A stretch of DNA of 64,000 bases from Pelagibius sp. Alg239-R121 (lineage in GTDB: Bacteria; Pseudomonadota; Alphaproteobacteria; Kiloniellales; Kiloniellaceae), in NCBI RefSeq assembly GCF_947331435.1, contig NZ_CAMZOF010000007.1:310001-374000 (forward strand), written 5' to 3'. The notes under the pieces were generated by a model. It saw only the letters and a program-made list of their open reading frames with translations. It did not search any database and was not told where the DNA came from. A program made the translations under genes and the position numbers. Below, piece after piece: positions 51,431-59,645 of this stretch. Each line of letters begins with the position of its first letter. Within the stretch, counting starts at the first letter, position 1.

Positions 51431-53050
51431 ATGGATTCAGAATACGAGGCCTTGGCGAAAAACGGCGCAAACTATCAAGCGCTCTCGCCGTTGTCTTTCA
51501 TTCGGCGCACAGCTGATGTCTTTCCCGACCGTCTTGCAGTGATCTATGAAGACCGCCGCTATAGTTGGGCCGAGACCTATAACAGGGTGATGCGGTTGGC
51601 CTCGGCGCTGGCGAAACGCGGCATCAAAAAAGGCGACACTGTTTCGATCATGGCCGCGAACACACCCGAGATGTTTGAGGCGCACTTCGGCGTACCCATG
51701 GCGGGCGCGGTGCTCAATGCCATCAACACTCGCCTGGAAGTCGAGACAGTCGCTTACATCCTTGATCACAGCGACGCCAAAGTTGTAATGGTCGATACCG
51801 CGCTTTCCAGCGTGGTCGCCGAGGCGCTCAAATCTGTAAAGCGCGATATTCTGGTCGTTGATATCGTTGACGCCGCGGGGCCGGGTGGAGACCGCATCGG
51901 CGCGCTCGATTACGAGGCGCTGCTGGCGGAAGGGAATCCGGATATAGACTGGAAGGGGCCTGCCGACGAGTGGCAGGCGCTCACCCTGAATTATACTTCC
52001 GGCACCTCGGGCCGGCCCAAGGGTGTGGTCTATCACCACCGCGGTTCCTACCTGATGTCCATGGGCACTGTGGTGGCATGGGAGTTGCCGCGTCATCCGA
52101 CCTACCTCTACACAGTACCGATGTTTCACTGCAACGGTTGGGGCCATGCCTGGACCATGACCCTGCTGGCCGGCACTATCGTCTGTAACCGGGCGGTCAG
52201 CGCCAAGGCAGTGTTCGGCGCGATCCGCCAACACGAGGTGACGCACTTCGGAGGGGCGCCGATCGTTCTCTCAATGCTGATTGATGCGCCGGAAGAAGAC
52301 CGTGTGCCGCTTGAACATCCGGTCAAGGTGATGACGGCCGGCGCTCCACCGCCCGCTGCGGTTCTGGAGAAGACCCGCGCCATGGGCTTTGAAGTGATGC
52401 AGGTATATGGCCTGACTGAAACCTTCGGCCACGTCACCCAGGCGCTCTGGCGGGAAGACTGGGATGACTTGAGTTTCGCCGAGCAGGCGGAGCTGCAGAG
52501 TTGGCAGGGGGTCAGCTTCCCCATGAATGAAAGCGCCGCCGTCATTAACAGAGAGACAGGTGAATTGGCGCCGCGCGATGGAGAAACTCAGGGCGAGATC
52601 GCTATTTGCGGCAATACGGTGATGAAGGGTTACTACAAGAGCCCGGATGAGACGGACGAAGCCTTTGTCGACGGCTGGTTCCGCACCGGCGATGCCGCCG
52701 TCTGGCACGACAACGGTTACATCCAGATTAAAGACCGCCTGAAGGACGTGATTATCTCCGGCGGCGAAAATGTTTCCTCTGTCGAGGTTGAAGGCGTGCT
52801 CTACCGTCATCCTGCTGTCGCTGCTGCCGCTGTCGTTGCCAAGCCGGACGACAAGTGGGGTGAAGTGCCTTGCGCCTTCATAGAGCTTAAAGTTGGTGAA
52901 AGCCTGACCGAAGAGGAACTGATCGGCTTCTGCCGTGAGCGCATGGCTGGCTTCAAGCGGCCCAAAAAGGTTGTGTTCGGTGAGTTGCCGAAAACCGCGA
53001 CCGGCAAGATTCAGAAATTCGTTTTAAGAGAAAAGGCCCGCGAGACCTGA
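51431..53050 (+). CDS. dmdB: 3-methylmercaptopropionyl-CoA ligase
   Basis: This 539-residue acyl-CoA synthetase activates methylmercaptopropionate with ATP and CoA, step two of the demethylation pathway. ANL-superfamily motifs are present: LNYTSGTSGRPKGVVYHHRG (AMP-binding P-loop), QVYGLTETFGHVTQ, the hinge DGWFRTGDAAVWHDNGYIQI, KDRLKDVIISGGENVSS and the catalytic lysine in LPKTATGKIQKFVLRE. The start motif YEALAKNGANYQALSPLSF is DmdB-like. It lies 30 bases after dmdA, hence an operon. The following enzymes DmdC and DmdD are not in the window. Confidence 0.88.
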   Translation: MDSEYEALAKNGANYQALSPLSFIRRTADVFPDRLAVIYEDRRYSWAETYNRVMRLASALAKRGIKKGDTVSIMAANTPEMFEAHFGVPMAGAVLNAINTRLEVETVAYILDHSDAKVVMVDTALSSVVAEALKSVKRDILVVDIVDAAGPGGDRIGALDYEALLAEGNPDIDWKGPADEWQALTLNYTSGTSGRPKGVVYHHRGSYLMSMGTVVAWELPRHPTYLYTVPMFHCNGWGHAWTMTLLAGTIVCNRAVSAKAVFGAIRQHEVTHFGGAPIVLSMLIDAPEEDRVPLEHPVKVMTAGAPPPAAVLEKTRAMGFEVMQVYGLTETFGHVTQALWREDWDDLSFAEQAELQSWQGVSFPMNESAAVINRETGELAPRDGETQGEIAICGNTVMKGYYKSPDETDEAFVDGWFRTGDAAVWHDNGYIQIKDRLKDVIISGGENVSSVEVEGVLYRHPAVAAAAVVAKPDDKWGEVPCAFIELKVGESLTEEELIGFCRERMAGFKRPKKVVFGELPKTATGKIQKFVLREKARET

Positions 53051-53087
53051 GGCGGGTAAATTGTTATCGGAAAGAAGGAAAGAGGCT

Positions 53088-54080
53088 ATGAGCTTCAACG
53101 CGTTGGTTGTCGAAAAAGACGAAGAAGGAAAAACCGCAGCAGCGGTGCAGCAGATCGAGGATGCCCAGCTTCCCGACGGCGATGTGACTGTCGCTGTGGA
53201 ATATTCGACTGTGAATTACAAAGACGGCATGTGCGTGGGCTCCGGGGGCGGCTTGGTCCGCAACTATCCGCATGTCCCCGGTGTCGATTTCTCCGGTACG
53301 GTCGAGACCTCCAGCGACGATCGCTACAAAACGGGCGACAAGGTCGTGCTTACCGGCTGGCGCGTGGGCGAGGCCTGGTGGGGCGGTTACGCGCAAAAGG
53401 CCTGCGTCAAAGCCGACTGGCTCGTGCCCTTGCCTGATTGCCTTTCGACCCGCAACGCCATGGCGGTGGGGACAGCCGGCTTTACAGCGATGCTGGCGGT
53501 TATGGCACTGGAAGATCACGGGCTCAAACCCGCGGACGGGCCGGTGCTGGTAACCGGTGCAGCTGGTGGTGTTGGCTCCGTGGCGACTGCGATCCTTGCT
53601 AATCTGGGTTATGAGGTGGCGGCAGTAACCGGACGCCCGGAGACCGCCGACTATCTGAAGTCGCTTGGTGCCACCCAGATCGTGCCCCGCGAAGAGATCA
53701 ACGAGACAGTCAAACGTCCTTTGGAAAAAGAACTCTGGGCGGGCTGTATCGATGCAGTGGGCAGTGCAATGCTGGCCCGCGTCCTCGGCCAGATGAAGTA
53801 CGGGGCTTCGGTCGCCGCAGTCGGCCTCGCAGCGGGTGCCGACCTGCCGGCCACGGTCATTCCCTTCCTGTTGCGTGGAGTCAATCTGCTGGGCATCGAT
53901 TCGGTCATGAAACCCTATGACGCACGGGTCCGAGCCTGGGAACGTGTCGCCAAGGATCTGCCGATGGATAAGCTTGAAGCCATGATCGAACCGGCCACAC
54001 TTGCCGATCTCCCCGCACTCGGAAAAGCGATCCTGAAAGGGCAGGTCAAGGGCCGCGTCGTGGTGGATGTGAACGTCTAA
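53088..54080 (+). CDS. acuI: Acrylyl-CoA reductase
   Basis: This 330-residue NADPH-dependent zinc-free MDR reductase converts toxic acrylyl-CoA to propionyl-CoA. Visible features: STVNYKDGMCVGSGGGLVRN, FPxxPG-type HVPGVDFSGTVE, VLTGWRVGEAWWGGYAQ, the nucleotide-binding VLVTGAAGGVGSVATAILANLG, and LLGIDSVMKP near the end. This is the YhdH/AcuI group. The position directly after dmdB supports AcuI. It is needed because both cleavage and demethylation routes can generate acrylate or acrylyl-CoA. The start at 53088 follows AAGAGG. Confidence 0.9.
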   Translation: MSFNALVVEKDEEGKTAAAVQQIEDAQLPDGDVTVAVEYSTVNYKDGMCVGSGGGLVRNYPHVPGVDFSGTVETSSDDRYKTGDKVVLTGWRVGEAWWGGYAQKACVKADWLVPLPDCLSTRNAMAVGTAGFTAMLAVMALEDHGLKPADGPVLVTGAAGGVGSVATAILANLGYEVAAVTGRPETADYLKSLGATQIVPREEINETVKRPLEKELWAGCIDAVGSAMLARVLGQMKYGASVAAVGLAAGADLPATVIPFLLRGVNLLGIDSVMKPYDARVRAWERVAKDLPMDKLEAMIEPATLADLPALGKAILKGQVKGRVVVDVNV

Positions 54081-54100
54081 GTGAAACAGGAGAGTTTCTG

Positions 54101-54120
54101 GACCCAGCGATTCTCGGGTC
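54101..54120 (+). terminator. Weak hairpin after acuI
   Basis: GACCC (54101-54105) pairs with GGGTC (54116-54120), and TCTTCTTTTG follows soon after. It may be a weak terminator of the DMSP operon. Confidence 0.35.
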
Positions 54121-54189
54121 TGGATCTTCTTTTGTTCGTTGCCATCTGCTACCGGACGACCCTGTTGGGACTTTTAGGGATCGGGAAAC

Positions 54190-54483
54190 ATGACGCGCTG
54201 GGTGGTAATCTTCGACGACACGCCGGGCATGCTGTCGGTACGTAAGGCCCGTGGCGGCGAGCATATCGCCTATCTGAAGGAAAACGCAGACCGCATCCTG
54301 ATTGGCGGCGGTCTGCGTTCAGTTCCAGATGCACCCTTTGTTGGTGGACTCTGGGTCGTCGAGGCCGAGATTTACGACGAGGTCGTCGAGCTTGTTCTGA
54401 ACGACCCTTACTTCAGTCCCGAGCACCGCAAGTTCCGCATTCTAGCCTGGGGTAAAGCACTGGATCGTTCTGTTACCCTTTAG
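54190..54483 (+). CDS. YciI-family protein
   Basis: This 97-residue protein has the ferredoxin-like YciI fold. It starts MTRWVVIFDDTPGMLSVRKA and carries HIAYLKENADRILIGGGLRS and EIYDEVVELVLNDPYF, which match the family. YciI-type proteins have a conserved His-Asp pair and may be small hydrolases, dehalogenase-like enzymes or sensor modules. It lies 110 bases after acuI, so co-transcription is possible but a weak hairpin lies between. It converges on the AHSA1 gene with a four-base overlap of ends. Confidence 0.8.
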   Translation: MTRWVVIFDDTPGMLSVRKARGGEHIAYLKENADRILIGGGLRSVPDAPFVGGLWVVEAEIYDEVVELVLNDPYFSPEHRKFRILAWGKALDRSVTL

Positions 54484-54929
54484 GCTGCTGCCTTACGCAT
54501 ACTCTCCAGATGCTCGTCCCAGCCCGCGTCCAGTGACTGCAGCATCTGCATTGTCGCCGCACCGGCGGCCTCTGCGATTCCTTCGTGGGTCAGCGAAAGG
54601 CGCGTTCCGCCTGCGGCCTCTTCCAGGATCCAGGTCACAATCGTCTCGGCGCCGTCGAAGGGGTCGATGACGAAGCTGTAGACCAGTTTCTTTGGCGCCT
54701 CCATTGTCAGTATCCGGCCCCAGATCAACCTGGATCTGCTCCCATCGTCCTTGGTCCGCATCAGGGCATAGTCCTCTCCCGCTGCGAGGTCCTTCTCGGG
54801 TGGGTGGAACCACTGTGCCAGCTTCTCTTTCTCGGTCAGGAAGGCCCAGACGGTTTCGCGGGAAGCCTTGAAGAAAACGGTCTTTCGGATGGTGGTGGTT
54901 GGTACGGTGTCTGTCATCAGGGTGGTCAT
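54480..54929 (-). CDS. SRPBCC/AHSA1-like protein
   Basis: This 149-residue protein has the START/Bet v1-like fold of the AHSA1 group. TVFFKASRETVWAFLTEKEKLAQWF at the start (seen as SRETVWAFLTEKEKLAQWF), VYSFVIDPFDG, TIVTWILEEAAGGTRLSLTHEG and the final GWDEHLESM are family features. Such proteins bind hydrophobic ligands and are regularly paired with an ArsR-type repressor. Here the ArsR gene stop overlaps this start by four bases. Confidence 0.87.
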   Translation of the reverse strand: MTTLMTDTVPTTTIRKTVFFKASRETVWAFLTEKEKLAQWFHPPEKDLAAGEDYALMRTKDDGSRSRLIWGRILTMEAPKKLVYSFVIDPFDGAETIVTWILEEAAGGTRLSLTHEGIAEAAGAATMQMLQSLDAGWDEHLESMRKAAA

Positions 54930-55264
54930 TTTTCGCTCTCTTCCTTTTCAATAGCAACCCGCAGAGCCTGCAGACGTTTGTCCCAGAATTGGTTGAAGTA
55001 GCTCAGCCACTCGGCAACGCTTTTAAGGCCGAGAGGCTCCAGTCGATTGATGCGTTCCCGGCCACTGGCATGAACGGAGATCAGCGCGCCTTCTTCGAGA
55101 ATGGTCAGGTGTTTCTTGACAGCAGCACGGGTGATATCGAAGCGCTCGACCACCTCGCCGATGGTCATGTCGTCTTCGCTGAGCAGCAGCAGGATGTCAC
55201 GCCGCGTTGGGTCGGCGAGGGCGCGAAATGCGCCCTGCGCTTCGTGGTGTCCGAAGCCGATCAA
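54926..55264 (-). CDS. ArsR-family transcriptional regulator
   Basis: This 112-residue winged-helix repressor has AFRALADPTRRDILLLLSED, MTIGEVVERFDITRAAVKKHL and the wing with GRERINRLEP, typical of the metal-independent ArsR group that pairs with AHSA1/SRPBCC genes. No metal-binding cysteine motif is present, so metal sensing is unlikely. Three half-sites upstream (55330-55363) are a good candidate operator. Confidence 0.9.
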   Translation of the reverse strand: MIGFGHHEAQGAFRALADPTRRDILLLLSEDDMTIGEVVERFDITRAAVKKHLTILEEGALISVHASGRERINRLEPLGLKSVAEWLSYFNQFWDKRLQALRVAIEKEESEK

Positions 55265-55329
55265 TTCGACCTCCCGATAAAGTTAAGCTGTGATGTTGGT
55301 GACATGGCAAACTCAATGTGAAACCAAAG

Positions 55330-55363
55330 GGTATCATTTTAATATGATGCCAAATGGTATCAT
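55330..55363. promoter_or_regulatory. Three-half-site operator array upstream of arsR
   Basis: GGTATCAT (55330-55337), ATGATGCC (55344-55351) and GGTATCAT (55356-55363) form two overlapping inverted repeats with 6-base and 4-base spacers. They lie about 65 bases upstream of arsR and just beyond the end of the macro-domain gene. Confidence 0.6.
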
Positions 55364-55387
55364 GTCAAGTCTGGAGATGTCGTTTTG

Positions 55388-55909
55388 TCAGGCTTGTGCG
55401 GCAATCGCTTCTTCGTGCCGGGCGAAACTCGCGGCGTCGAAGCAGCAGAAGATAACTTGCTGAATGGAAGTGTCGCTCGATAGAAATTCCACCGTTTTCT
55501 CAACTGCGATCCGAGCGGCCTGGTCAGGCGGGAAACGATAGATGCCGGTTGAGATGGCGGGGAAGGCGATCCGGTTTAGCGCATTTTCCGTGGCCAGTTC
55601 CAGCGAACGCCGGTAGCAGGATGCCAGCAGTTCCGGTTCGCCTGCGTCGCCGCCGTTCCAAACCGGACCAACTGTATGGATGACGAAGCTTGCCGGCAAC
55701 TTGTAGCCTCTAGTGATCTTGGCATCGCCGGTTTTGCAGCCGTTCAGCATCCGGCATTCCATGACCAGATCCGGACCCGCAGCCCGATGAATGGCGCCGT
55801 CCACCCCGCCACCGCCTAACAGCGAGGTATTTGCTGCATTCACGATGGCGTCGATCTCAAGCTTGGTGATGTCGCCCAGATGAACGGATAAGCGTGTCGT
55901 CACTGTCAT
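55388..55909 (-). CDS. Macro-domain ADP-ribose hydrolase (YmdB-like)
   Basis: This 173-residue protein removes ADP-ribose from O-acetyl-ADP-ribose, modified proteins or RNA ends. Its ADP-ribose-binding motifs are [39 protein letters not shown] and [13 protein letters not shown]. The D-A-I-V-N-A-A-N and GGGGVDGAI motifs match the YmdB/MacroD class that carries the catalytic Asn/Asp pair. It is divergent from a small RNA ligase gene with 132 bases between starts, which makes a role in RNA end processing worth considering. Confidence 0.9.
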   Translation of the reverse strand: MTVTTRLSVHLGDITKLEIDAIVNAANTSLLGGGGVDGAIHRAAGPDLVMECRMLNGCKTGDAKITRGYKLPASFVIHTVGPVWNGGDAGEPELLASCYRRSLELATENALNRIAFPAISTGIYRFPPDQAARIAVEKTVEFLSSDTSIQQVIFCCFDAASFARHEEAIAAQA

Positions 55910-56041
55910 CGATCTGTTCCGTGCAATGAGCGGTCAACATATCAGGGTTAGATTACACTGCCACGCAGGCTGCGTTTCCTTCGGCAGTGCGACGTGGTAA
56001 GACGGCGGCCGTTCCGATGCAAATACACCCCATGCCGCGCT

Positions 56042-56734
56042 ATGACTGACTTCTTTAGATTTCCGCATACCGGTCATCTCACTTGGCTGGGCCAGGACAT
56101 GCCACGCGACGACAAGCTTCTGGCACCGGGCGAAGTTGACGCGCTTTTCGCTGACGAAGTGGTGGTGGAAGAAAAACTGGACGGCGCGAACATCGGAATC
56201 TCGCTGGACGATGCTGGTGAACTGCGCGTTCAGAACCGCGGCCAATATCTTCAAGCGCCCTACAAGGGGCAGTTCTCGCGTTTGAATGCGTGGCTGGCGC
56301 AGCATCAGTATGCGCTACATGAGTTTCTTGATTCTGACACGATCTTGTTCGGCGAATGGTGCGCCGCGGTGCATTCAATCGAATACTCAATTTTGCCCGA
56401 TTGGTTTCTGCTGTTCGATCTTTACGACCGGCCGTCAGGCCGCTTCGCCAGCCAGTCGCGGCGCAATCAGCTTGCAACAGAGGTTGGTCTTACGGTCGTG
56501 CCCGAGTTGCTACGCGGGATCTTCGAGCTTCGCGAATTGCTTGATCAGCTCGAAGTTCGTCAGAGCCAATATTCCGACGCGCTGGCTGAGGGCTTTGTGG
56601 TCAGGTGCGATGCCGGGGATTGGTGCCAAGCGCGCGGTAAGATCGTGCGGGCCGATTTCACCCAATCCATCGAAACCCATTGGAGCCAAAACAGGCTCAG
56701 ATGGAATCGGGTGGCTCTACCGAGTAGCGCCTGA
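56042..56734 (+). CDS. ATP-dependent RNA ligase-family protein
   Basis: This 230-residue nucleotidyltransferase has the covalent-AMP motif EEKLDGANIGI with K45, motif Ia-like QNRGQYL, motif III-like ILFGEWCAAVHSI, motif IV AEGFVVRC and a motif V-like ARGKIVRADF. This is the KxDGxN group of RNA ligases, without a separate OB or C-terminal domain of T4 Rnl2 size, so it consists almost only of the catalytic domain. The start at 56042 gives MTDFFRFPHTGHLTWLG, conserved in this group as I remember it. It may seal RNA nicks. Neighbours give no operon partner on the same strand. Confidence 0.82.
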   Translation: MTDFFRFPHTGHLTWLGQDMPRDDKLLAPGEVDALFADEVVVEEKLDGANIGISLDDAGELRVQNRGQYLQAPYKGQFSRLNAWLAQHQYALHEFLDSDTILFGEWCAAVHSIEYSILPDWFLLFDLYDRPSGRFASQSRRNQLATEVGLTVVPELLRGIFELRELLDQLEVRQSQYSDALAEGFVVRCDAGDWCQARGKIVRADFTQSIETHWSQNRLRWNRVALPSSA

Positions 56735-56760
56735 CGCCAGGGCTGCCTGCGCAGCCCCAA

Positions 56761-57375
56761 TCAGTTTGATGCAAATACGTAGAGGCAGCGGCAGGGCTTT
56801 TTGCCTTTCGAGAGACAAGCATGTCCCATACGGCCGTCGAAGTAGACGCTCTGGCCCGCGGTCAGGGTAAGGGTTTCGTAGGCTTCAGAGTGAAACTCCA
56901 ATTTCCCTGAGAGGACATACAGCATGTCCTCGGTGTCATGGCGGTTCCACTCGCCGAAATCCGCGAGTGACGTGCAGGTAAAATCCACGATCAGGCTCTG
57001 AAAGCGTTTGTCCTTGAGCTGCGCCGCGAGGGGAAAGAGCCGGTGGTTTGCGTATTCGACCGCATTCGCCAGCTCGCCGCGGTCGACCGCCAGGCGTCCG
57101 CCCAGAGATGGCGGGTTTTCCGGGCGCATCAGTTCCGAGACTTCCACGTCAAATCCCCGAGCCAGCTTCAAAAGAATTTCAAATGTTGGCGAGAGCTGTC
57201 CGTTTTCAATCTTGGACAGGGTCGAGCGTGCGAAGCCGGAGCGTTCGGCCAGTTCCGCCTGGCTAAGGCCGCGTGCCCGGCGCCAGCGGCGAATGCGCGC
57301 GGACAGTTCCGCGTGGGCCGGATCCTCGGCTCGGGGGCCGGAAGGTCCTGAATGTTCGATTTCTGCGTTTAGCAT
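56761..57375 (-). CDS. XRE-family regulator with cupin domain
   Basis: This regulator of about 204 residues has an XRE helix-turn-helix (RRARGLSQAELAERSGFARS, then LSKIENGQLSPTFEIL) and a C-terminal cupin domain (about 120-204, with DTEDMLYVLSGKLEFHS). It is divergent from the aminotransferase gene with 90 bases between, including the palindrome TAACAATTTGTTA, and probably controls it. The ATG at 57375 is preferred over a TTG eleven codons upstream. Confidence 0.87.
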   Translation of the reverse strand: MLNAEIEHSGPSGPRAEDPAHAELSARIRRWRRARGLSQAELAERSGFARSTLSKIENGQLSPTFEILLKLARGFDVEVSELMRPENPPSLGGRLAVDRGELANAVEYANHRLFPLAAQLKDKRFQSLIVDFTCTSLADFGEWNRHDTEDMLYVLSGKLEFHSEAYETLTLTAGQSVYFDGRMGHACLSKGKKPCRCLYVFASN

Positions 57376-57421
57376 CGTCGCGTAGTTCGTGATCACGATT
57401 GACAGCAATATGTTCTTATAA

Positions 57422-57434
57422 TAACAATTTGTTA
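57422..57434. promoter_or_regulatory. Palindrome in the XRE/aminotransferase divergent promoter
   Basis: TAACAATTTGTTA is a perfect odd-centred dyad 32 bases before the aminotransferase start. Its placement makes it a candidate operator for the XRE-cupin regulator. Confidence 0.55.
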
Positions 57435-57465
57435 CTTTTGCAAACGTTGACGCGAGGCCTATGCA

Positions 57466-58788
57466 ATGAGCGGCGCAGTATCTGAGAGTCTGTTCGAACG
57501 TGGGATGAAAGTGCTGGTAGAGGGCGTGTCCTCGGCCTCACGAGGGCCGGCGGCCTTCGGCACGACACCGCGCTACATGTCGCATGGAGAGGGCACTCGG
57601 CTCTATGACGTCGACGGACGCGAATACCTCGATTGGATGATGGCCTTCGGGGCTTTGCCGCTGGGCCACGCCCATCCGGCTATTGTCGAGGTGGTCACCC
57701 GGGAGATCGCCCGCGGCAGTCACTTCGCGACCGCCCTTGAGGTGGAAGTCGAGGTGGCCGAAATACTGGTCGATCTCTTGCCTCATGTTGAGAAGGTGCG
57801 CTTCGCCAACACTGGCACCGAGGCTGCCATGGCTGCCTTCCGCTTGGCGCGCGGTCACACCGGCCGGCGTAAGATCATCAAGTTCGAAGGGCACTATCAC
57901 GGCTGGTGGGATTCGGTTCTCCTGAACACAAATCCGCAACCGACAACCGCTCTTGGGCATCCTAACTCACCCATCAGGATACCCGATAGTTCGGGCATCC
58001 TGGAGGAGAGTTGGCTCGATACCATCGTCGTACCCTGGAACGACTTCGACGCGCTCGAACGGGCGATGGAGACCCATGGACGTGATGCTGCCTGTGTCGT
58101 GACCGAAGGTGTGATGTCGAATATGGGCGTGATCCCACCGAAAGATGGTTATTTGCAGCGCATGCAGGAGCTCTGCCGCGACTATGGCGCGTTGTTTTAC
58201 CTGGACGAGACTGTCACAGGCTTCCGTCTGGCCGCCGGTGGCTGCGCTGAACTTTATGGCCTGAAGCCGGACATCGTGACCTATGGCAAGGCGCTGGGCG
58301 GCGGTGTTCCCATGGCCGCGATCGGCGGTTCCGATGAGATCATGTCAGGGCTGGAGTGGGGCAAGGTTCTGCATTTCGGTACACACAATGCCGGCAGGTT
58401 GGCGTTGCATATCTGCAAGACCATGTTGACCACGATGCTGGCGGACAATCAGGCAGGTTTTACGCGCATTAAGGACCTGGGCCAGAAGATGACATCGGAA
58501 ATCCAACAGGCCGCGCGCGCCAACAATAAACATGGTGTGGTCTGTCAGGGCGTGAATTCCATGTTCCAGATTTTCTTCACCGATCAGGAAGAGATCACCG
58601 GCTACCGGGATTTCTGTGCGCACGTCGACCGCCTGAAGTTCCGTGACTTCGCACTGCGTCTGTTCGATAAGGGTGTTTACATGAATCCCTCGGCGACCCT
58701 GCATTCTCTGTCCTCTATTGTTCATACAGAAGACGAAATCGATTTCACCGCGAATGCCATCGCGGAAGTGCTCGACGAAATGCCCTGA
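57466..58788 (+). CDS. Class III PLP-dependent aminotransferase (GSA-aminomutase-like)
   Basis: This 440-residue enzyme has the fold of glutamate-1-semialdehyde aminomutases and omega-transaminases. Motifs: LYDVDGREYLDWMMAFGALPLGH, FANTGTEAAMAAFRLARGHTG for phosphate binding, EGHYHGWWD, a DETVTGFRLA segment with the PLP-pairing aspartate, and YGKALGGGVPMAAIGG with the PLP-binding lysine. It is unlikely to be HemL for tetrapyrrole synthesis because it is paired with a P5C-reductase-like gene 15 bases downstream and has its own regulator, which points to catabolism of an amino compound. Confidence 0.85.
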   Translation: MSGAVSESLFERGMKVLVEGVSSASRGPAAFGTTPRYMSHGEGTRLYDVDGREYLDWMMAFGALPLGHAHPAIVEVVTREIARGSHFATALEVEVEVAEILVDLLPHVEKVRFANTGTEAAMAAFRLARGHTGRRKIIKFEGHYHGWWDSVLLNTNPQPTTALGHPNSPIRIPDSSGILEESWLDTIVVPWNDFDALERAMETHGRDAACVVTEGVMSNMGVIPPKDGYLQRMQELCRDYGALFYLDETVTGFRLAAGGCAELYGLKPDIVTYGKALGGGVPMAAIGGSDEIMSGLEWGKVLHFGTHNAGRLALHICKTMLTTMLADNQAGFTRIKDLGQKMTSEIQQAARANNKHGVVCQGVNSMFQIFFTDQEEITGYRDFCAHVDRLKFRDFALRLFDKGVYMNPSATLHSLSSIVHTEDEIDFTANAIAEVLDEMP

Positions 58789-58803
58789 TGTAGGAGGTCA
58801 GCA

Positions 58804-59580
58804 ATGTCCGAACGCGTGATCGGCATACTAGGCGTTGGCCATCTGGCTGGCTTTCTGTTGGAAGGTCTGAGGAGCGGCGGCAGACAAGATCGTGTTGTTC
58901 TCTCCCCTCGCGGTAAGGCGAAAGCCGCTGCGCTGGCGGAAAGATTCGCCGCCGAGGTTGCACCGGACAACCAGGCCGTCATCGATGCCTGCGATGTCAT
59001 CCTGGTCTCGCTGCCGGCTGCCTCTGGCAGAGGCATCCTGTCCGACCTGAAATTCCGCGCGGGTCAGACCGTACTCTCCGCCATGGCTGGAACGAGCTCT
59101 GAGGAGCTTTTGGAGATTGTCACGCCGGCAAGCGCGCACTGCACCATGATGCCCGGTTACGCAAATGCCTTGGGGATAGGGCCAAGCCTGCTCTATCCGG
59201 CAAACGAAGTCTGCGAAGAACTCTTAGGTCGTCTCGGCCCCGTCCATATATTCGAGGACAAAGGGGCCTTCGAGGCCGCTTGCGTCTTCGGCGCATTCTC
59301 GGGTGCCAGTTTCGTCTTCATGCAGCGGATCGTTGCCTGGTTCGAGGCGCAGGGAGTCCCGGCCGATGTCGCGCGCAATCTGGTTGCCGAAACCCTGCGC
59401 GGGAATGCCGAGGTGGTTCGAACAATCGATCAACCGTTGGACAGCATCGTAGAGGGCATCGCGACGGCTGGCGGTATCACGTGGCAATGTGTAGATGCGC
59501 TCGACGGCGAAGGGGCTCTTGCGAGTTGGTCGGGCGCATTGGATGCAGTCAACGCCCGTATGAAACGCGGTATGGACTAA
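58804..59580 (+). CDS. Pyrroline-5-carboxylate reductase-like NAD(P)-binding protein
   Basis: This 258-residue protein has an N-terminal Rossmann domain (VIGILGVGHLAGFLLEGL) and a helical dimerisation domain, as in ProC. The conserved CHxMPN region of ProC is seen as CTMMPGYANALG, with the proline kept but the asparagine shifted, and the C-terminal substrate site (usual SPGGTT) reads TAGGITWQ. This suggests the reaction is a reduction of a related cyclic imine rather than proline synthesis. Operon with the aminotransferase (15-base gap; AGGAGG before the ATG). Confidence 0.78.
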   Translation: MSERVIGILGVGHLAGFLLEGLRSGGRQDRVVLSPRGKAKAAALAERFAAEVAPDNQAVIDACDVILVSLPAASGRGILSDLKFRAGQTVLSAMAGTSSEELLEIVTPASAHCTMMPGYANALGIGPSLLYPANEVCEELLGRLGPVHIFEDKGAFEAACVFGAFSGASFVFMQRIVAWFEAQGVPADVARNLVAETLRGNAEVVRTIDQPLDSIVEGIATAGGITWQCVDALDGEGALASWSGALDAVNARMKRGMD

Positions 59581-59589
59581 AAAGAAGAA

Positions 59590-59618
59590 AGTCCCCCTTT
59601 GAAATTCAATGAGGGACT
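59590..59618. terminator. Hairpin between convergent genes
   Basis: AGTCCC (59590-59595) pairs with GGGACT (59613-59618) between the P5C-reductase-like gene and the BCCT gene end. It is a short stem and could serve both converging transcripts. Confidence 0.4.
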
Positions 59619-59645
59619 CTCATTCTTAAAACGACCTCAGTGATG

